DNA from: Acetobacter sp.
GTDB taxonomy: Bacteria > Pseudomonadota > Alphaproteobacteria > Acetobacterales > Acetobacteraceae
Direction of reading: 5' to 3'
Length of the DNA stretch: 64,000 nt
Assembly (NCBI GenBank): GCA_017474285.1
Contig: JAFVHT010000059.1
Coordinates: 83,838 to 147,837, forward strand
Below the pieces are notes generated by a model, which was not told the DNA's origin, searched no databases, and saw only the letters and a program-made list of their open reading frames with translations. A program made the translations under genes and the position numbers. Each line of letters opens with the position of its first letter. The first letter of the stretch is position 1. This document shows positions 39,186 to 49,590 of this stretch, one piece after another.

Positions 39186-40319
39186 ATGCGTTTTCGCAGT
39201 ATTCTTCTTACAACAGCCTTAACGGCTGCCCCCGTTGTTGCTTCCGCAACCACAATCACAGGTCCTTACGTTGATGTTGGTGGTGGCTACAATCTCGTTC
39301 AAGACCAACACGTTCACGCTAATACACCCGCCAATGGTGCAGCCGTTCCAAAATTCTCACTGCGGCATAATACAGGATTTACTGGGTTTGGATCTTTCGG
39401 TTGGGGATTTGGTAATGGGCTCCGTGCTGAAGTCGAAGGTAATTATAACTTTTCACATGTTAACTTTGGTGCTCACTACATAGGCCCAGGTCAAGCTGGC
39501 GGTTATCATAACACTGATGAATCTTATGGTGCTTTTGTCAATGTTCTTTATGATATTGATCTTAAACATTTCGGCATTAACTCCCCTGTAACCCCCTTCC
39601 TCGGCGTCGGTGGCGGTTACCTCTGGCAACGCTATAACAATGTCACAAACAGTCAGATGAAACCTAGCGGTTATGCTATTAATGGTACCAATGGTGGTTT
39701 TGCATGGCAAGGCATTGTAGGTGCCGCAATTGACACAGGCCTCCCTGGCCTGCAAGTCACAGCCCAGTATCGTATGATTGGACAACCTGGCTCCTTTATG
39801 GACGGTGCATACCAGTACGGTACAGATGGTGGTCATGCTAATTTTGATCAACGTTGGAACCATCAATTTATTCTTGGGCTCCGTTATGCGTTTGATACAG
39901 CGCCACCAGCCCCACCTGCTCCTCCGCCACCACCTGCGGCTCGCCCTGTTGTTGCTCCAGCACCACTACCCGCACGCTCTTATCTCGTATTCTTTGATTG
40001 GGATAAATACACCCTTACAACACGGGCACGTCAAATCGTTGCTGAAGCTGCGCAAGCCTCTACCCATGTTCGAGTCACACGGATTGAAGTTAACGGCTAT
40101 ACTGATAACTCAGCAGCTCGTCCTGGCCCTGCAGGACAAAAATATAACCTCGGGCTTTCTATCCGTCGTGCGAAAAGTGTTAAAGCAGAACTCGTCCGTG
40201 ATGGTGTTCCTGCCTCAGTTATTGACATTCATGGTTATGGGGAAGCCCATCCGTTGGTGCCAACAGGTCCTAACACCCGTGAACCCCAAAATCGCCGTGT
40301 GGAAATCATCCTCCACTAA
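39186..40319 (+). CDS. OmpA-family outer membrane protein
   Basis: 377 residues. A Sec signal peptide (about 1-21, ending VVASA) is followed by an eight-strand OmpA-like beta-barrel (about 25-235, with alternating aromatic strands such as FGWGFGNGLRAEVEGNYNF), a Pro/Ala hinge (APPAPPAPPPPPAARPVV, about 240-260) and a peptidoglycan-binding OmpA domain (YLVFFDWDKYTLTTRARQI, VNGYTDNSA, LSIRRAKSVKAEL, then GYGEAHPLVPT and NRRVEIILH). GGAG lies eight to nine bases before the ATG. Abundant-protein features: own promoter region of about 260 bases and double terminator. Structural porin role is inferred from the family. Confidence 0.93.
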   Translation: MRFRSILLTTALTAAPVVASATTITGPYVDVGGGYNLVQDQHVHANTPANGAAVPKFSLRHNTGFTGFGSFGWGFGNGLRAEVEGNYNFSHVNFGAHYIGPGQAGGYHNTDESYGAFVNVLYDIDLKHFGINSPVTPFLGVGGGYLWQRYNNVTNSQMKPSGYAINGTNGGFAWQGIVGAAIDTGLPGLQVTAQYRMIGQPGSFMDGAYQYGTDGGHANFDQRWNHQFILGLRYAFDTAPPAPPAPPPPPAARPVVAPAPLPARSYLVFFDWDKYTLTTRARQIVAEAAQASTHVRVTRIEVNGYTDNSAARPGPAGQKYNLGLSIRRAKSVKAELVRDGVPASVIDIHGYGEAHPLVPTGPNTREPQNRRVEIILH

Positions 40320-40330
40320 TTTGGATATAA

Positions 40331-40360
40331 TAAGAGAGGTTGAACCTTTAACCTCTCTTA
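40331..40360 (+). terminator. Hairpin 1 after the OmpA-like gene
   Basis: TAAGAGAGGTT and AACCTCTCTTA pair over 11 bases around an eight-base loop, 11 bases after the stop. No long T run follows, so it may mainly protect the mRNA end. Confidence 0.7.
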
Positions 40361-40367
40361 CTCAACA

Positions 40368-40397
40368 AAAAAGGAGACACATACGTGTCTCCTTTTT
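40368..40397 (+). terminator. Rho-independent terminator after the OmpA-like gene
   Basis: A 13-pair stem AAAAAGGAGACAC / GTGTCTCCTTTTT with a four-base loop, ending in T5. The A-rich 5' arm makes it bidirectional. Second of two tandem hairpins. Confidence 0.88.
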
Positions 40398-40484
40398 ATT
40401 TCCTACACAAAAAGTTATGTATTAAAAGAATCTTTTTTCCTGCTACTGTTTTTTTATAACCATCGCAAGGCTTTATTTCAATAT

Positions 40485-40940
40485 ATGATATGCTTTTTTT
40501 CTCATTACCAACTAACGCAATTTATACAATTTTTGAAATTCGGTCTTATTGGAAGCCTTGGTTTTGTCTGTGATGTTTCAGTTGTTTTTCTGCTCCGCTC
40601 GCTCTTAGGGTTAAACGCTGCTATTTTTATCGCCTATTTTGTTGCTGCTACAAGTAACTGGTTTTTAAACCGGATTTGGACATTTCAAAACGCCTCACAT
40701 CAACGTCCCTTTATGCAGTGGACGCGTTTTTTATCAGCTAATAGCCTTGGATTTTTTCTTAATCGTACAACAGTTTATCTTCTCATTTTTTTCGTGCCGT
40801 TTTGCTTCCATTTTCCACCCCTGGCGCTCGCTTGTGGGGCTTTTGTTGGTTTGTTTGCTAATTTTTTTATCAGTCGGATCGTTGTTTTTGAAACCGACTC
40901 TATTTCTCAACACTCTTCTCCTCAAAAAAAAGTAAAATGA
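40485..40940 (+). CDS. GtrA-family membrane protein
   Basis: 151-residue GtrA-like protein, proposed in this family to move polyprenol-linked sugars across the inner membrane. Four helices (about 17-37, 43-62, 83-103, 113-135) and the family blocks FLKFGLIGSLGFVCDVSVVFLL, FVAATSNWFLNRIWTF and the final FVGLFANFFISRIVVF. No glycosyltransferase partner is beside it. No obvious ribosome site before the ATG at 40485. Confidence 0.85.
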   Translation: MICFFSHYQLTQFIQFLKFGLIGSLGFVCDVSVVFLLRSLLGLNAAIFIAYFVAATSNWFLNRIWTFQNASHQRPFMQWTRFLSANSLGFFLNRTTVYLLIFFVPFCFHFPPLALACGAFVGLFANFFISRIVVFETDSISQHSSPQKKVK

Positions 40941-41179
40941 ATTATTTTTCTCCTTCCTCCAACAAAATGCCCCCTTTTTCTTTATTCTCTCTTTTCTTTA
41001 ATTCTCTTTACGAAAAATCAGAATATGTTTTATAGTGAGGTTTAGCTTATAACACTTTTAGTGTTTGTTTTTAGTTTTCTATTTTGACGGGTCTGCTCCT
41101 TAAAAAACTTTTTCTTAACGTTTCTCAAAGTTTCTTAAAGGCACATTACACGCCTTTTTTAGGATTGATGTTTCTTGCT

Positions 41180-43888
41180 ATGTACACAACTAGTCAATAC
41201 ACAACCAATCAAATTCGCCACACTTTTTTAGATTATTTTGCCAAGCACGGGCACCAAATTGTGCACTCGTCATCTCTTGTCCCGTCGCATGATCCCTCTT
41301 TGTTGTTTACAAACGCGGGTATGGTGCCTTTCAAAAATGTTTTTACAGGTCAAGAAAAACGCCCTTATTCTCGTGCAACCACAGCGCAAAAAGTCGTCCG
41401 CGCAGGTGGAAAGCATAATGATTTAGATAATGTCGGCTATACGGCACGGCATCACACTTTTTTTGAAATGATGGGAAATTTTTCTTTTGGTGACTACTTC
41501 AAACCTGAAGCCCTTAAACTTGCTTGGACACTTGTGACCAAAGAGTTTGGACTTTCCAAAGAAAAATTACTTGTCACTGTTTTTGCAGACGATGAGGAAG
41601 CCGCTCAACTTTGGCGGAAAATTGCTGGTTTAGACGACAGCCGTATTCTACGAATTTCGACTTTAGATAATTTTTGGCGTATGGGAGATACAGGTCCGTG
41701 CGGCCCTTGTTCTGAAATTTTTTATGACCACGGACCCGATGTCCCGGGGGGTATGCCCGGCACCCCTGATGAAGACGGTGATCGGTTTGTTGAAATCTGG
41801 AATTTGGTCTTTATGCAGTATTTTGAAGACCCGCCAGGTACCCGCACCCCTCTGCCTCGCCCCTCTATTGATACAGGCATGGGGTTAGAACGTTTTGCTG
41901 CTATTATGCAAGGCAAACGCGATAATTACGATACTGATACTTTTTTAACGCTCATCCAAGCCTCCGCAGATTTGACGCATCAACCTATTCATGGGGCTTA
42001 TAAAGCCAGCCATCGCGTGGTAGCCGACCATCTTCGTTCTACCGCGTTTCTTATTGCCGATGGCGTACTTCCCTCACGTGAGGGACGTGGTTATGTTTTA
42101 CGCCGTATTATGCGTCGCGCTATGCGCCATTTACATATGATGGGTACAAAAGAACCCGTTTTTTATAAACTCCTCCCAGCTCTTATTCAAGAAATGGGAA
42201 AAGCCTATCCCGAACTTATACAAAGAGAAGCTCTTATTAGCGAAACCATGCGTACAGAAGAAGAGCGTTTTAAGGTTTTACTTGATCATGGTTTACGTCT
42301 TTTAGAAGAGGAAAAAGCACATCTTTCTCCCGGAGGGTCTTTATCGGGTGATGTAGCTTTCCGCCTCTATGATACGTTTGGCTTCCCGCTTGATTTAACA
42401 CAAGACGCTTTGCGTGAAAGTGGCTATTCTGTCGATGTTAAAGGTTTTGATGACGCTATGGCGGCACAACGTCAACGTGCTCGTGCTGCTTGGGCTGGAT
42501 CTGGTGATTGTGCCGTAGAAACAATATGGTTTGATGCCCATAACACGTTTGGCGGGTCTGAATTTTTGGGTTATACCACCGAACAAGCCATCGGCAAAAT
42601 ACAGGCTTTGATCAATGATAACACTTTTATGACAGAAGCTCCTGTTGGCACAAAAGTGGCTATCCTCCTCAACCAAACGCCGTTTTATGGGGAAAGTGGT
42701 GGACAAGTCGGGGATACGGGTTTACTCACAGCACAAAATGTTAAAGTGGTTATCCATGATACCCAGAAAAAATTAGGCGATTTGATTGTTCATTACGGCA
42801 CTGTGACAGAGGGGACCCTTCGTCCAGACATGGTTGTCACGGCTATAGTTGACCATGATCGGCGTGCGGCTATTCGTGCCCATCACTCTGTAACCCATCT
42901 CTTGCACGAAGCTATCCGCCAACATCTTGGGAATCATGTGACACAAAAAGGAAGCCTTAATACCCCAGACCGCCTCCGTTTTGATGTCAGCCACCCGCGC
43001 CCTATAACCCCTGATGAACTTCTTGCGATTGAATCCGAAGTCAATGCGCGTATTCGTGAAAACTCTCTTGTAACAACCCGTTCTATGACACCTGATGATG
43101 CCGTCCGTGAGGGAGCTATGGCTCTTTTTGGAGAAAAATACGGTGATGAAGTACGTGTTGTTTTTATGGGAGGAAAAGAGAGTGATAAAAAAGATGGAGC
43201 AAAAAAAGATGGGGAAACCGATTCACGACAAGCATGGTCTATAGAGCTTTGCGGGGGAACCCATGTGACCCGTACGGGGGATATTGGCACATTTCGCATC
43301 ATCTCAGAAAGTGGCGTTTCTGCAGGTGTTCGCCGTATTGAAGCCGTTGCGGGTAAAGCCGCTGAACAATTTATTGCAGCCAACGAGCAACGCCTCGCCC
43401 ATATGGCAGATCTTTTAAAAGTCAACACAGCGCAAGCGCCGGAACGCCTTGCCACTCTATTAGAGGACTATAAAACACTCGAACGTCAGTTCCAACAGCT
43501 TCAACGCCAAAAGGCTGCTGATACTGCCTCTGTTGCCAAAATAGAGAATATAAACTCTTTTCGATTGGCAACAAGCCATGTTGGAGAAACGCCAGCGCAA
43601 GAGCTTAAAGGTTTGGCAGAAACAATTCTAAAACAGGGGAACGCAGATATTGTGGTTCTTATTTCTACCATAGGAGGAAAAGGCAGTGTTGTTGCTGCTC
43701 TTACAAAAGACCTCTTAGAAAAAACAGAAAAAGCCGATGCGGTTGCTTTAGTACGTGCAGCGAGTGTGGCTATGGGCGGTAAAGGTGGGGGTGGACGCCG
43801 TGATATGGCACAAGCGGGAGGACCAAACGCTCATGCTGTTGAGGCGGCTTTTGATGCTGTTCGCGCAACACTTAAACTTTGGGATTAA
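41180..43888 (+). CDS. alaS: Alanine--tRNA ligase
   Basis: Charges tRNA-Ala. 902 residues in family order: class II catalytic core ([45 protein letters not shown]), tRNA-binding domain, editing domain with Zn ligands [11 protein letters not shown] near residue 570 and [15 protein letters not shown] near 690, and the C-terminal oligomerisation domain ([14 protein letters not shown]). ATG 41180 fits the conserved N-terminus; ATG 41168 (four codons earlier, AGGA three bases before it) is the alternative. A short insert of Lys/Asp residues ([15 protein letters not shown]) precedes the CGGTH motif. Confidence 0.96.
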   Translation: MYTTSQYTTNQIRHTFLDYFAKHGHQIVHSSSLVPSHDPSLLFTNAGMVPFKNVFTGQEKRPYSRATTAQKVVRAGGKHNDLDNVGYTARHHTFFEMMGNFSFGDYFKPEALKLAWTLVTKEFGLSKEKLLVTVFADDEEAAQLWRKIAGLDDSRILRISTLDNFWRMGDTGPCGPCSEIFYDHGPDVPGGMPGTPDEDGDRFVEIWNLVFMQYFEDPPGTRTPLPRPSIDTGMGLERFAAIMQGKRDNYDTDTFLTLIQASADLTHQPIHGAYKASHRVVADHLRSTAFLIADGVLPSREGRGYVLRRIMRRAMRHLHMMGTKEPVFYKLLPALIQEMGKAYPELIQREALISETMRTEEERFKVLLDHGLRLLEEEKAHLSPGGSLSGDVAFRLYDTFGFPLDLTQDALRESGYSVDVKGFDDAMAAQRQRARAAWAGSGDCAVETIWFDAHNTFGGSEFLGYTTEQAIGKIQALINDNTFMTEAPVGTKVAILLNQTPFYGESGGQVGDTGLLTAQNVKVVIHDTQKKLGDLIVHYGTVTEGTLRPDMVVTAIVDHDRRAAIRAHHSVTHLLHEAIRQHLGNHVTQKGSLNTPDRLRFDVSHPRPITPDELLAIESEVNARIRENSLVTTRSMTPDDAVREGAMALFGEKYGDEVRVVFMGGKESDKKDGAKKDGETDSRQAWSIELCGGTHVTRTGDIGTFRIISESGVSAGVRRIEAVAGKAAEQFIAANEQRLAHMADLLKVNTAQAPERLATLLEDYKTLERQFQQLQRQKAADTASVAKIENINSFRLATSHVGETPAQELKGLAETILKQGNADIVVLISTIGGKGSVVAALTKDLLEKTEKADAVALVRAASVAMGGKGGGGRRDMAQAGGPNAHAVEAAFDAVRATLKLWD

Positions 43889-44102
43889 ATTTTTAGGTTA
43901 AGTGATGTGGATAAAAGAAACTTGCCTCTTCCCATCAAATAAGCGTTATACTTCCCACTTTCCTTTGTTCGTCACCTTTTGTGAGAAAGGTTTTTAGAGG
44001 CGCCTTTTTTTGAATCTCTCTTTTCCTATTTTTTATCTTTTAACTCTTTTAACTCTTCTCCTTGGTGTTTCCTTAATGTTTCCTTGATGTGAGTTCTGTT
44101 TT

Positions 44103-44792
44103 ATGTCTTTTTTTTCGTCTCTTAAATTGGTCTTATCACGCCCTCATCCAGAAGCGTACCCGTTTTTAGTCACTTCTGCACTTATCTCCTCAATAGCCTA
44201 TAAGGTAAGCCATCGGTTACGTTGTCCTTTGTTGCGTGGTGTTGGTCATATCAGCACAAGTTTTTTCGCTTTTTGCCTCTATTTTTTTCGTGACCCAGAA
44301 CGTGTCACACCAACCTCTCCTCACAATGTTGTAGCCCCTGCTGATGGGCGTATTGTTTCCATCGAAAAAATGACTCCGCCCCAAGAATTAGGTTTAGGCA
44401 CAACACCTGTTTGGCGTATTGCCACTTTTCTTTCTGTGCTTAATGTTCATGTGAATCGCGTACCCGCTACAGGTGTTGTTACACGCGTTGTGTACACCCC
44501 GGGTTTATTTATCAATGCCAATTTAGACAAAGCCTCTGAAGACAATGAACGGAATGCCTTAACGATTACACTCCCCGATAACCGTACTCTCGCTGTTGTA
44601 CAAATTGCTGGGCTTGTTGCACGGCGTATTGTTTGCTCTGTCACAGAAGGAACATCGGTTCAAGTAGGAGAACGATTTGGGCTTATTCGTTTTGGCTCTC
44701 GTACTGATGTTTACCTTCCTCCCGATGTTGAACCTCTCGTTTCTGTGGGGCAAACTATGGTGGGAGGTGAAACCGTTATGGCACATCTCTAA
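44103..44792 (+). CDS. psd: Phosphatidylserine decarboxylase proenzyme
   Basis: Makes phosphatidylethanolamine from phosphatidylserine. 229 residues, the short Psd type. An N-terminal hydrophobic stretch (about 22-60) anchors it in the membrane; FFRDPERVTP and VVAPADGRIVSIE follow, then VLNVHVNRVP. Self-cleavage to form the pyruvoyl group is expected between Gly and Ser in IRFGSRTDVYLP near residue 198. It is followed after 53 bases by pssA, the previous enzyme of the pathway, in one operon. Confidence 0.95.
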   Translation: MSFFSSLKLVLSRPHPEAYPFLVTSALISSIAYKVSHRLRCPLLRGVGHISTSFFAFCLYFFRDPERVTPTSPHNVVAPADGRIVSIEKMTPPQELGLGTTPVWRIATFLSVLNVHVNRVPATGVVTRVVYTPGLFINANLDKASEDNERNALTITLPDNRTLAVVQIAGLVARRIVCSVTEGTSVQVGERFGLIRFGSRTDVYLPPDVEPLVSVGQTMVGGETVMAHL

Positions 44793-44845
44793 CAGGCTTT
44801 TTCTTTTTATCTTTTTAGTCTCTTTTTGATTATCGGTAAAAATAC

Positions 44846-45682
44846 GTGTCTCGCTCTCGCCGTAAACGGCAACATATGCGCGCTCCTATTCATAGGCTGT
44901 CTTTTAATCAGCTTATTCCGAACATTCTCACAATGCTCGGGCTTTGTGCCGGTCTTGCTGGCATGCGGTTTGCCATTAACCAACAATTTCAAACAGCAGC
45001 TATTGCTCTTTTGATTGCCGCCTGTATCGACGGATTAGACGGACGTGTCGCGCGTTTATTACGCGGCTCTACACGATTTGGTGCCGAATTTGATAGTTTG
45101 TCAGATTTCCTTTGTTTTGGTATAGCACCGCCTTTTCTTTTATATTTTTGGGCATTCAAAGACAGTAACCCTCATACGTTTTTAGCATGTACATTATTTA
45201 GCGTCTGTATGGCGTTTCGACTCGCTCGCTTTAACGCTAATCTTGATGGACAAGCCCCACCTCCTCTTTATACTCGTTATTTTTTTGTTGGTGTTCCCGC
45301 CCCCGCGGGTGCTGGACTTGCGCTATTCCCTCTCTTTTTAGGGTTAGAAGCTTATAAACTTCATATTCTTTGGCTCTATGATTTTACACGGCAACCTTGG
45401 TTGCCGTGTTTCACACTCATTGGTACAGCTTTATTATTGATTTCGACTTTACCGGTATGGTCGTTAAAACACTTTAAAATCTCCCGTCATTATATTTTAC
45501 CGCTTATGCTCTGCATCGGGATCTATGCTGTTATTCTCATTACAGATCCATGGGCAGCCCTCGCAGCAGCAGGGCTTATTTATATCGCTTTACTGCCTTT
45601 TAGCCGATGGCATTTTCTCAAACTTAAACGCCAAACTGAAGCTGATCAAGCCGAGTCTTTAGCACATTCTGATACGTTCTAA
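44846..45682 (+). CDS. pssA: CDP-diacylglycerol--serine O-phosphatidyltransferase
   Basis: Makes phosphatidylserine from CDP-diacylglycerol and serine, the substrate of Psd encoded just upstream. 278 residues with the CDP-alcohol phosphotransferase motif IDGLDGRVARLLRGSTRFGAEFDSLSD spanning about residues 62-88 (DGxxAR-x8-G-x3-D-x3-D) and several membrane helices. The first codon is GTG at 44846 with a weak ribosome site; an ATG at 44876 is possible, but the basic N-terminus RSRRKRQ is typical. It ends seven bases from the convergent hyfI-like gene. Confidence 0.94.
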   Translation: MSRSRRKRQHMRAPIHRLSFNQLIPNILTMLGLCAGLAGMRFAINQQFQTAAIALLIAACIDGLDGRVARLLRGSTRFGAEFDSLSDFLCFGIAPPFLLYFWAFKDSNPHTFLACTLFSVCMAFRLARFNANLDGQAPPPLYTRYFFVGVPAPAGAGLALFPLFLGLEAYKLHILWLYDFTRQPWLPCFTLIGTALLLISTLPVWSLKHFKISRHYILPLMLCIGIYAVILITDPWAALAAAGLIYIALLPFSRWHFLKLKRQTEADQAESLAHSDTF

Positions 45683-45689
45683 CGTCTTA

Positions 45690-46205
45690 TCACTCTTCAA
45701 ACAAAGCTCTTAACCCGTTGAGAATATTTAAAGGTGTTGGGGGACAGCCTCGAATAGCAATACTAATTGCTACTTTTCCCTCTAATCCTCCCATAACAGC
45801 ATAATTTTCTGAAAAAATACCGCCGTTTATAGCACATTCTCCTATTGTTATCACGCCTTTGAAAGTGCTTTTCGGTACGTCTTCAGTTTGAACTTGCTCT
45901 CCAAAAGGATCTCTAACATCATCAGGTATAGCTTCCAATGCCGCTTTTAAGGCAGGTAACATCGCCCATGTCACAGGTCCTGTCACAAGGAGAATATCCG
46001 CCGCACGAGGCGTTGTCACGAAACCAAACCCCTCTTGATGGAGATCATAAGGCATACAAGAGAGGGCTTGTAACTCCATACCACATCCCCCACACCCACC
46101 TGTATCCATATGAAAAAACCATATAGGGTAATGATTTACAGGCTTAACAGATTGCCTTTTTTTGTAAAAAACATGGTCTAAAACCGCATAAAGCATCCAC
46201 ACCAA
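45690..46205 (-). CDS. hyfI: Hydrogenase-4/complex I-like small subunit (HyfI/NuoB-like)
   Basis: 171-residue Fe-S subunit homologous to NuoB and HyfI/HycG. All four ligands of one [4Fe-4S] cluster are present: C38 and C41 in TGGCGGCGMEL, C124 in IGECAINGG and C154 in RGCPPTPLN. Start uncertain: TTG 46205, GTG 46202 and ATG 46196 are in frame, and GGGGG lies five to eight bases before the first two. It is the last gene of a six-gene operon; with its catalytic partner lacking Ni ligands, this cluster presumably serves electron transfer to something other than a NiFe centre. Confidence 0.82.
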   Translation of the reverse strand: MVWMLYAVLDHVFYKKRQSVKPVNHYPIWFFHMDTGGCGGCGMELQALSCMPYDLHQEGFGFVTTPRAADILLVTGPVTWAMLPALKAALEAIPDDVRDPFGEQVQTEDVPKSTFKGVITIGECAINGGIFSENYAVMGGLEGKVAISIAIRGCPPTPLNILNGLRALFEE

Positions 46206-46220
46206 TCATGCCCCCAATAC

Positions 46221-47738
46221 TCATGAATCCAACGCTGCAGTATTAACCCCTAAAGAACACGCTAATAAAGGAAGATCTTCCATTGTATGCCCATGAAGAA
46301 CACGCTCAAAAAGACATTGAAGCGCATATTCTGGTCCACGTTGAAAGACATGAGAAATATATCCTTGAGACAGCCAAACCCAATAGAATACAGGACCCCA
46401 CGGTCCTTCCACCATGGCAATGCCCTCTTCCCCTTTTTCTACGTGACAGACTCTCTCTTCTACCACGGAAACAGTACTTAGGGGATTCGCCAATTTTCCC
46501 AACATACGCACACTTTCTGTTATTTCATCAAATAATAAAAAAGCACGGTCTTCTCCCGTTCCTTGGCGTTGTATCCCTGTATAACGCCATAACTCAGCAT
46601 AAGAAGGCATAATTCTCCGATGATCATCTTCTTTTCCAGATGCCCGTGCGACAGGACCCTCTACCCCTAATGCCATAACAGCCTCGCGCGGGATTGCGCC
46701 TAGAACAGTTAAACGTGTACCAAGCCCGGGATAATCTCGCCATATCGTCGCTAAAGAAATGATTTGTTCGTCAACATACCGATATAATTTATGACACAAT
46801 TCCCCTATATAATCTGTTTTACGTAAAATCACTGTACCGGGAAAACAAACATCCATCAAAAAACGCGACCCTGTAACAGAAACTTGTGCCTCTAAAATAT
46901 CCTCTCGTAAACTCATACAACGGTTAGCCACCAAACCCGCGCCAACAAGACGGGCGAGACTCGCCAATTTATAAAGGTGGTGTACCACACGCTCAAGTTC
47001 AAGCAACGCAACCCGTAGTAAAGAGACTTCCCACGTCACTTCAACGCCACAGGCTTTTTCTACCGCCATACAAAAAGCAACTTGATGCGCCATAGAAACC
47101 CCTGCACATACACGAGCACTGAGACGACAAGCCTCTTTCATTGAACTATGCCGCCAACGCAACGCTAACCCACGATGGGCATAGCCTATTTGACTTTCTG
47201 CCCGTAAAATATGCCCGTTCCGAAGCACAGCACTCACATGAAAAGGAGAATCCATACTACCTGTTGCCGGACCCCACCCCTCTAAAACGTCATTCCTCCG
47301 ATAAGAAAAACTTTGCGAAAAATCATCAGAGACTTGAAAGCGCAGTAATCCTTTTTGTTCTTCGCCAAATTGAAAACACCTGCCCATTGGCATAGAGGCT
47401 TGCCAGACATTATGATCAAGTAACGGACGATCATCTACCGCCCACAAAACTTCCGCCCCATAAAGATCGCAAATTATGCGTTCATAAAGAGAGGCAACGT
47501 CCCTTGCAGGTGATAACGCCAGAAAACGCCCGCCTTCTAACGCCAATGTTATAGCAAGGGGAGAACCTGTCTCTAAAAACACAGCATGGACATCTTGTCC
47601 ATCACACCACATCCCTATGAAAGGTAAAGGATCTTGCATAAGAGCCTGTACAAGAATGCGCCATTGTGTGTCATTAAGTCGAAAACGCCACGGTGTTGGC
47701 GTTGGTTCCGCACGCCGTATTACGGATACGGCGTCCAT
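46221..47738 (-). CDS. hyfG: Hydrogenase-4-like large subunit (HyfG/HycE-like) lacking Ni ligands
   Basis: 505 residues: a NuoC-like N-terminal part (about 1-150) fused to a NuoD/hydrogenase-large-subunit domain (about 160-505; IGYAHRGLALRWR, LSARVCAGVSMAHQVAF). In true HycE/HyfG the first Ni motif is RVCGIC; here it is RVCAGV, so only C211 of the pair is left. The closing DPCxxC is absent, the protein ending ACSLGVNTAALDS. At least three of four Ni-binding cysteines are therefore missing, and H2 chemistry is unlikely. Overlaps the previous gene as TAATG. Family placement is strong; what it binds is unknown. Confidence 0.82.
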   Translation of the reverse strand: MDAVSVIRRAEPTPTPWRFRLNDTQWRILVQALMQDPLPFIGMWCDGQDVHAVFLETGSPLAITLALEGGRFLALSPARDVASLYERIICDLYGAEVLWAVDDRPLLDHNVWQASMPMGRCFQFGEEQKGLLRFQVSDDFSQSFSYRRNDVLEGWGPATGSMDSPFHVSAVLRNGHILRAESQIGYAHRGLALRWRHSSMKEACRLSARVCAGVSMAHQVAFCMAVEKACGVEVTWEVSLLRVALLELERVVHHLYKLASLARLVGAGLVANRCMSLREDILEAQVSVTGSRFLMDVCFPGTVILRKTDYIGELCHKLYRYVDEQIISLATIWRDYPGLGTRLTVLGAIPREAVMALGVEGPVARASGKEDDHRRIMPSYAELWRYTGIQRQGTGEDRAFLLFDEITESVRMLGKLANPLSTVSVVEERVCHVEKGEEGIAMVEGPWGPVFYWVWLSQGYISHVFQRGPEYALQCLFERVLHGHTMEDLPLLACSLGVNTAALDS

Positions 47739-48910
47739 TAAAACGCTCCTAACATCATGGCCAGAGGAACGAGAAAACTCATTGCCATAAGAAGAAAACA
47801 CGCTAATTTTCCCGCTGCTTCTTCAGGCCATGTCAAAAGTATGGATTTTTGATCAGACACCCCTTGCATAACCACCAATAACAACCCAACCACAATCAGA
47901 GTCGCAATACTCCACGACCAATCGGGTACTATTGAAAGTAAAAGTAAACAACCTACAAAAGGGGCATTTGGTGGAAAACACGCTAAAGCGCGCACAGCCC
48001 ATTCCCGATCATGTCCCTGATCACGCCCATCATCAAATAAAGCCCCGCTTGCACAACACCAACCGCTCAAAAATAATAACGCAGCCACATCAGCCTGAAC
48101 ACCAACCGCAATAAACCCCAGTGCTAAAGGAAAAGTTCGAAGCAAATGAGGCTCTGTTCTCCACCCAACACAGCTTGTGATCCCAACAGAGATTATCCCT
48201 GCTGTCACCAATGTAAGAGAAAATGCCTCCCCTCCAAAAACACGTAAACGCATGGCTAATAACAAGGTTGCTGTTGCTAAAGGTAAAAGCAAAAACATTT
48301 GTTTTTTTTCTTCACTCTCAGACCTTCCAAAAGGAGCAAGACCTGCCAAAGCCACCACCCCACACGCAAGTGTTAGCCCTGTTACAAAAGTCCCTTTTGG
48401 CAGGGTTAAACTACAAAACACTAAAAATACCCCAACCAACCTTGTCCGCATCAAGTTCCACCCAGCCAGCGCCTGACCAGCGCGCCAAGCAAAAACCCCA
48501 ACACCCCAAGCTAACTCTATAACAAGGATCCCCACGCCCATAACAGGATCTTGCGCTACACAGGCCACACCAGATAAAGCTGTTGATACATGTGGTAAAC
48601 TTCGTATACCCCTATTCAATAAAGGAAGATTTTCTAAAACAGTAAGTAACAATCCAAATGATAACAAAACTCTGCCAGCCCGTTGTACAGAGTCATCTTG
48701 CCACATCGCTATGATATTACCTGAAACACTCCTTTCTGACGTAGGACACATAAATGCTAAACACGTCAAAAAACACCCAAAAACAGCCACCCATAACGCC
48801 CATAGCCGACTACGATCCACCGAGACAACAGCAACCAGTAACGCCCCAATAAAAGGCCATACTAACGCCAAAGCCCCTAAAAAAATTGTGATTTGGGTAG
48901 ATATGCTCAT
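47738..48910 (-). CDS. hyfF: Hydrogenase-4-like antiporter-type membrane subunit (HyfF/NuoN-like), divergent
   Basis: 390 residues, about 11 predicted helices. Position in the operon and overall layout match HyfF (E. coli HyfF is over 500 residues). Where family members have the helix-7 motif K-AGLxPxHxWLP, this protein reads VVALAGLAPFGRSES, with no Lys or His. Later segments that align with the helix-8 and helix-12 regions also lack the usual Lys. If these alignments hold, the proton-path residues are lost. Starts three bases after the hyfE-like stop and overlaps the hyfG-like ATG. Confidence 0.68.
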   Translation of the reverse strand: MSISTQITIFLGALALVWPFIGALLVAVVSVDRSRLWALWVAVFGCFLTCLAFMCPTSERSVSGNIIAMWQDDSVQRAGRVLLSFGLLLTVLENLPLLNRGIRSLPHVSTALSGVACVAQDPVMGVGILVIELAWGVGVFAWRAGQALAGWNLMRTRLVGVFLVFCSLTLPKGTFVTGLTLACGVVALAGLAPFGRSESEEKKQMFLLLPLATATLLLAMRLRVFGGEAFSLTLVTAGIISVGITSCVGWRTEPHLLRTFPLALGFIAVGVQADVAALLFLSGWCCASGALFDDGRDQGHDREWAVRALACFPPNAPFVGCLLLLSIVPDWSWSIATLIVVGLLLVVMQGVSDQKSILLTWPEEAAGKLACFLLMAMSFLVPLAMMLGAF

Positions 48911-48913
48911 CTC

Positions 48914-49549
48914 TCAGCCGTAATAGGCGTTTTCATCATCGCCATTTTGCCAACCATAGCTCTCTCTGTATCCCCCTATCAGAGCCGAAGCAGATGGTAA
49001 AATTCGATGAAGGCATAAACCACCTTGGAACAAAACAACACTCCCCACGAGCACGGCAACACCAACCAAGACATTTTTTTGCGCCGCCACCGCTAAAAAA
49101 AGCGCTCCTTGCACACTTATTTGTAAACCAAGCCATTGCCATACCATACCCCGATAACCCACAACAGCAACAAGCCCTATCACAAGAGTACACACACCTG
49201 AAAGAAAAACACCTGCCCCTATGACCCGTACCTGTGCAGCTAGAGGCACACCTATTTGTACATCCATTTGAACACGCGCTAACACCAATAAAATCATAAA
49301 ACTTAAAGCCAAAAAAGCGACACTAAAACGGCTTCGTTCATAGTGTGTCTCTGACTGGTATCGTGATAAAAACACCACAGGTGCCACAGTAAAACACACA
49401 GCTAAAACAGCAACACTCTCCCTGAGACGATCTTGCCCTCCTAAAAGAAGAGCGCCAGCATTGGCAATACCCAACAACGGGAGAACCCACACACCCCGCA
49501 CTACAGCCACCAATGCCAAAAGAGGAACAAGAATAGCCACAAGAGACAC
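48914..49549 (-). CDS. hyfE: Hydrogenase-4-like membrane subunit HyfE
   Basis: 211 residues, similar in length to HyfE (216). Six hydrophobic helices; the second half is NuoK-like (VGVAVLVGSVVLFQGGLCLHRI) and the tail is charged (YGWQNGDDENAYYG). Start GTG at 49549 with AAGG seven bases upstream. Function inferred from position and helical pattern; sequence identity to known HyfE is low by eye. Confidence 0.7.
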   Translation of the reverse strand: MSLVAILVPLLALVAVVRGVWVLPLLGIANAGALLLGGQDRLRESVAVLAVCFTVAPVVFLSRYQSETHYERSRFSVAFLALSFMILLVLARVQMDVQIGVPLAAQVRVIGAGVFLSGVCTLVIGLVAVVGYRGMVWQWLGLQISVQGALFLAVAAQKNVLVGVAVLVGSVVLFQGGLCLHRILPSASALIGGYRESYGWQNGDDENAYYG

Positions 49550-49590
49550 GTTTTTGCCTTACACCCTATTATCATCATTATTTATAATAA

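Noticed and set aside
39453..39866. 137-codon antisense frame in the OmpA-like gene
   Set aside because: No family resemblance and no start signal; a shadow of the Gly-rich barrel codons.
39778..40425. 215-codon frame overlapping the OmpA-like gene in another phase
   Set aside because: The OmpA frame has signal peptide, barrel and OmpA domain; the other product is low-complexity and runs through the terminators.
42934..43455. 173-codon open frame antisense to alaS
   Set aside because: Lies wholly within the strongly conserved editing region of alaS, has a Ser/Arg-rich composition typical of antisense frames and no ribosome site.
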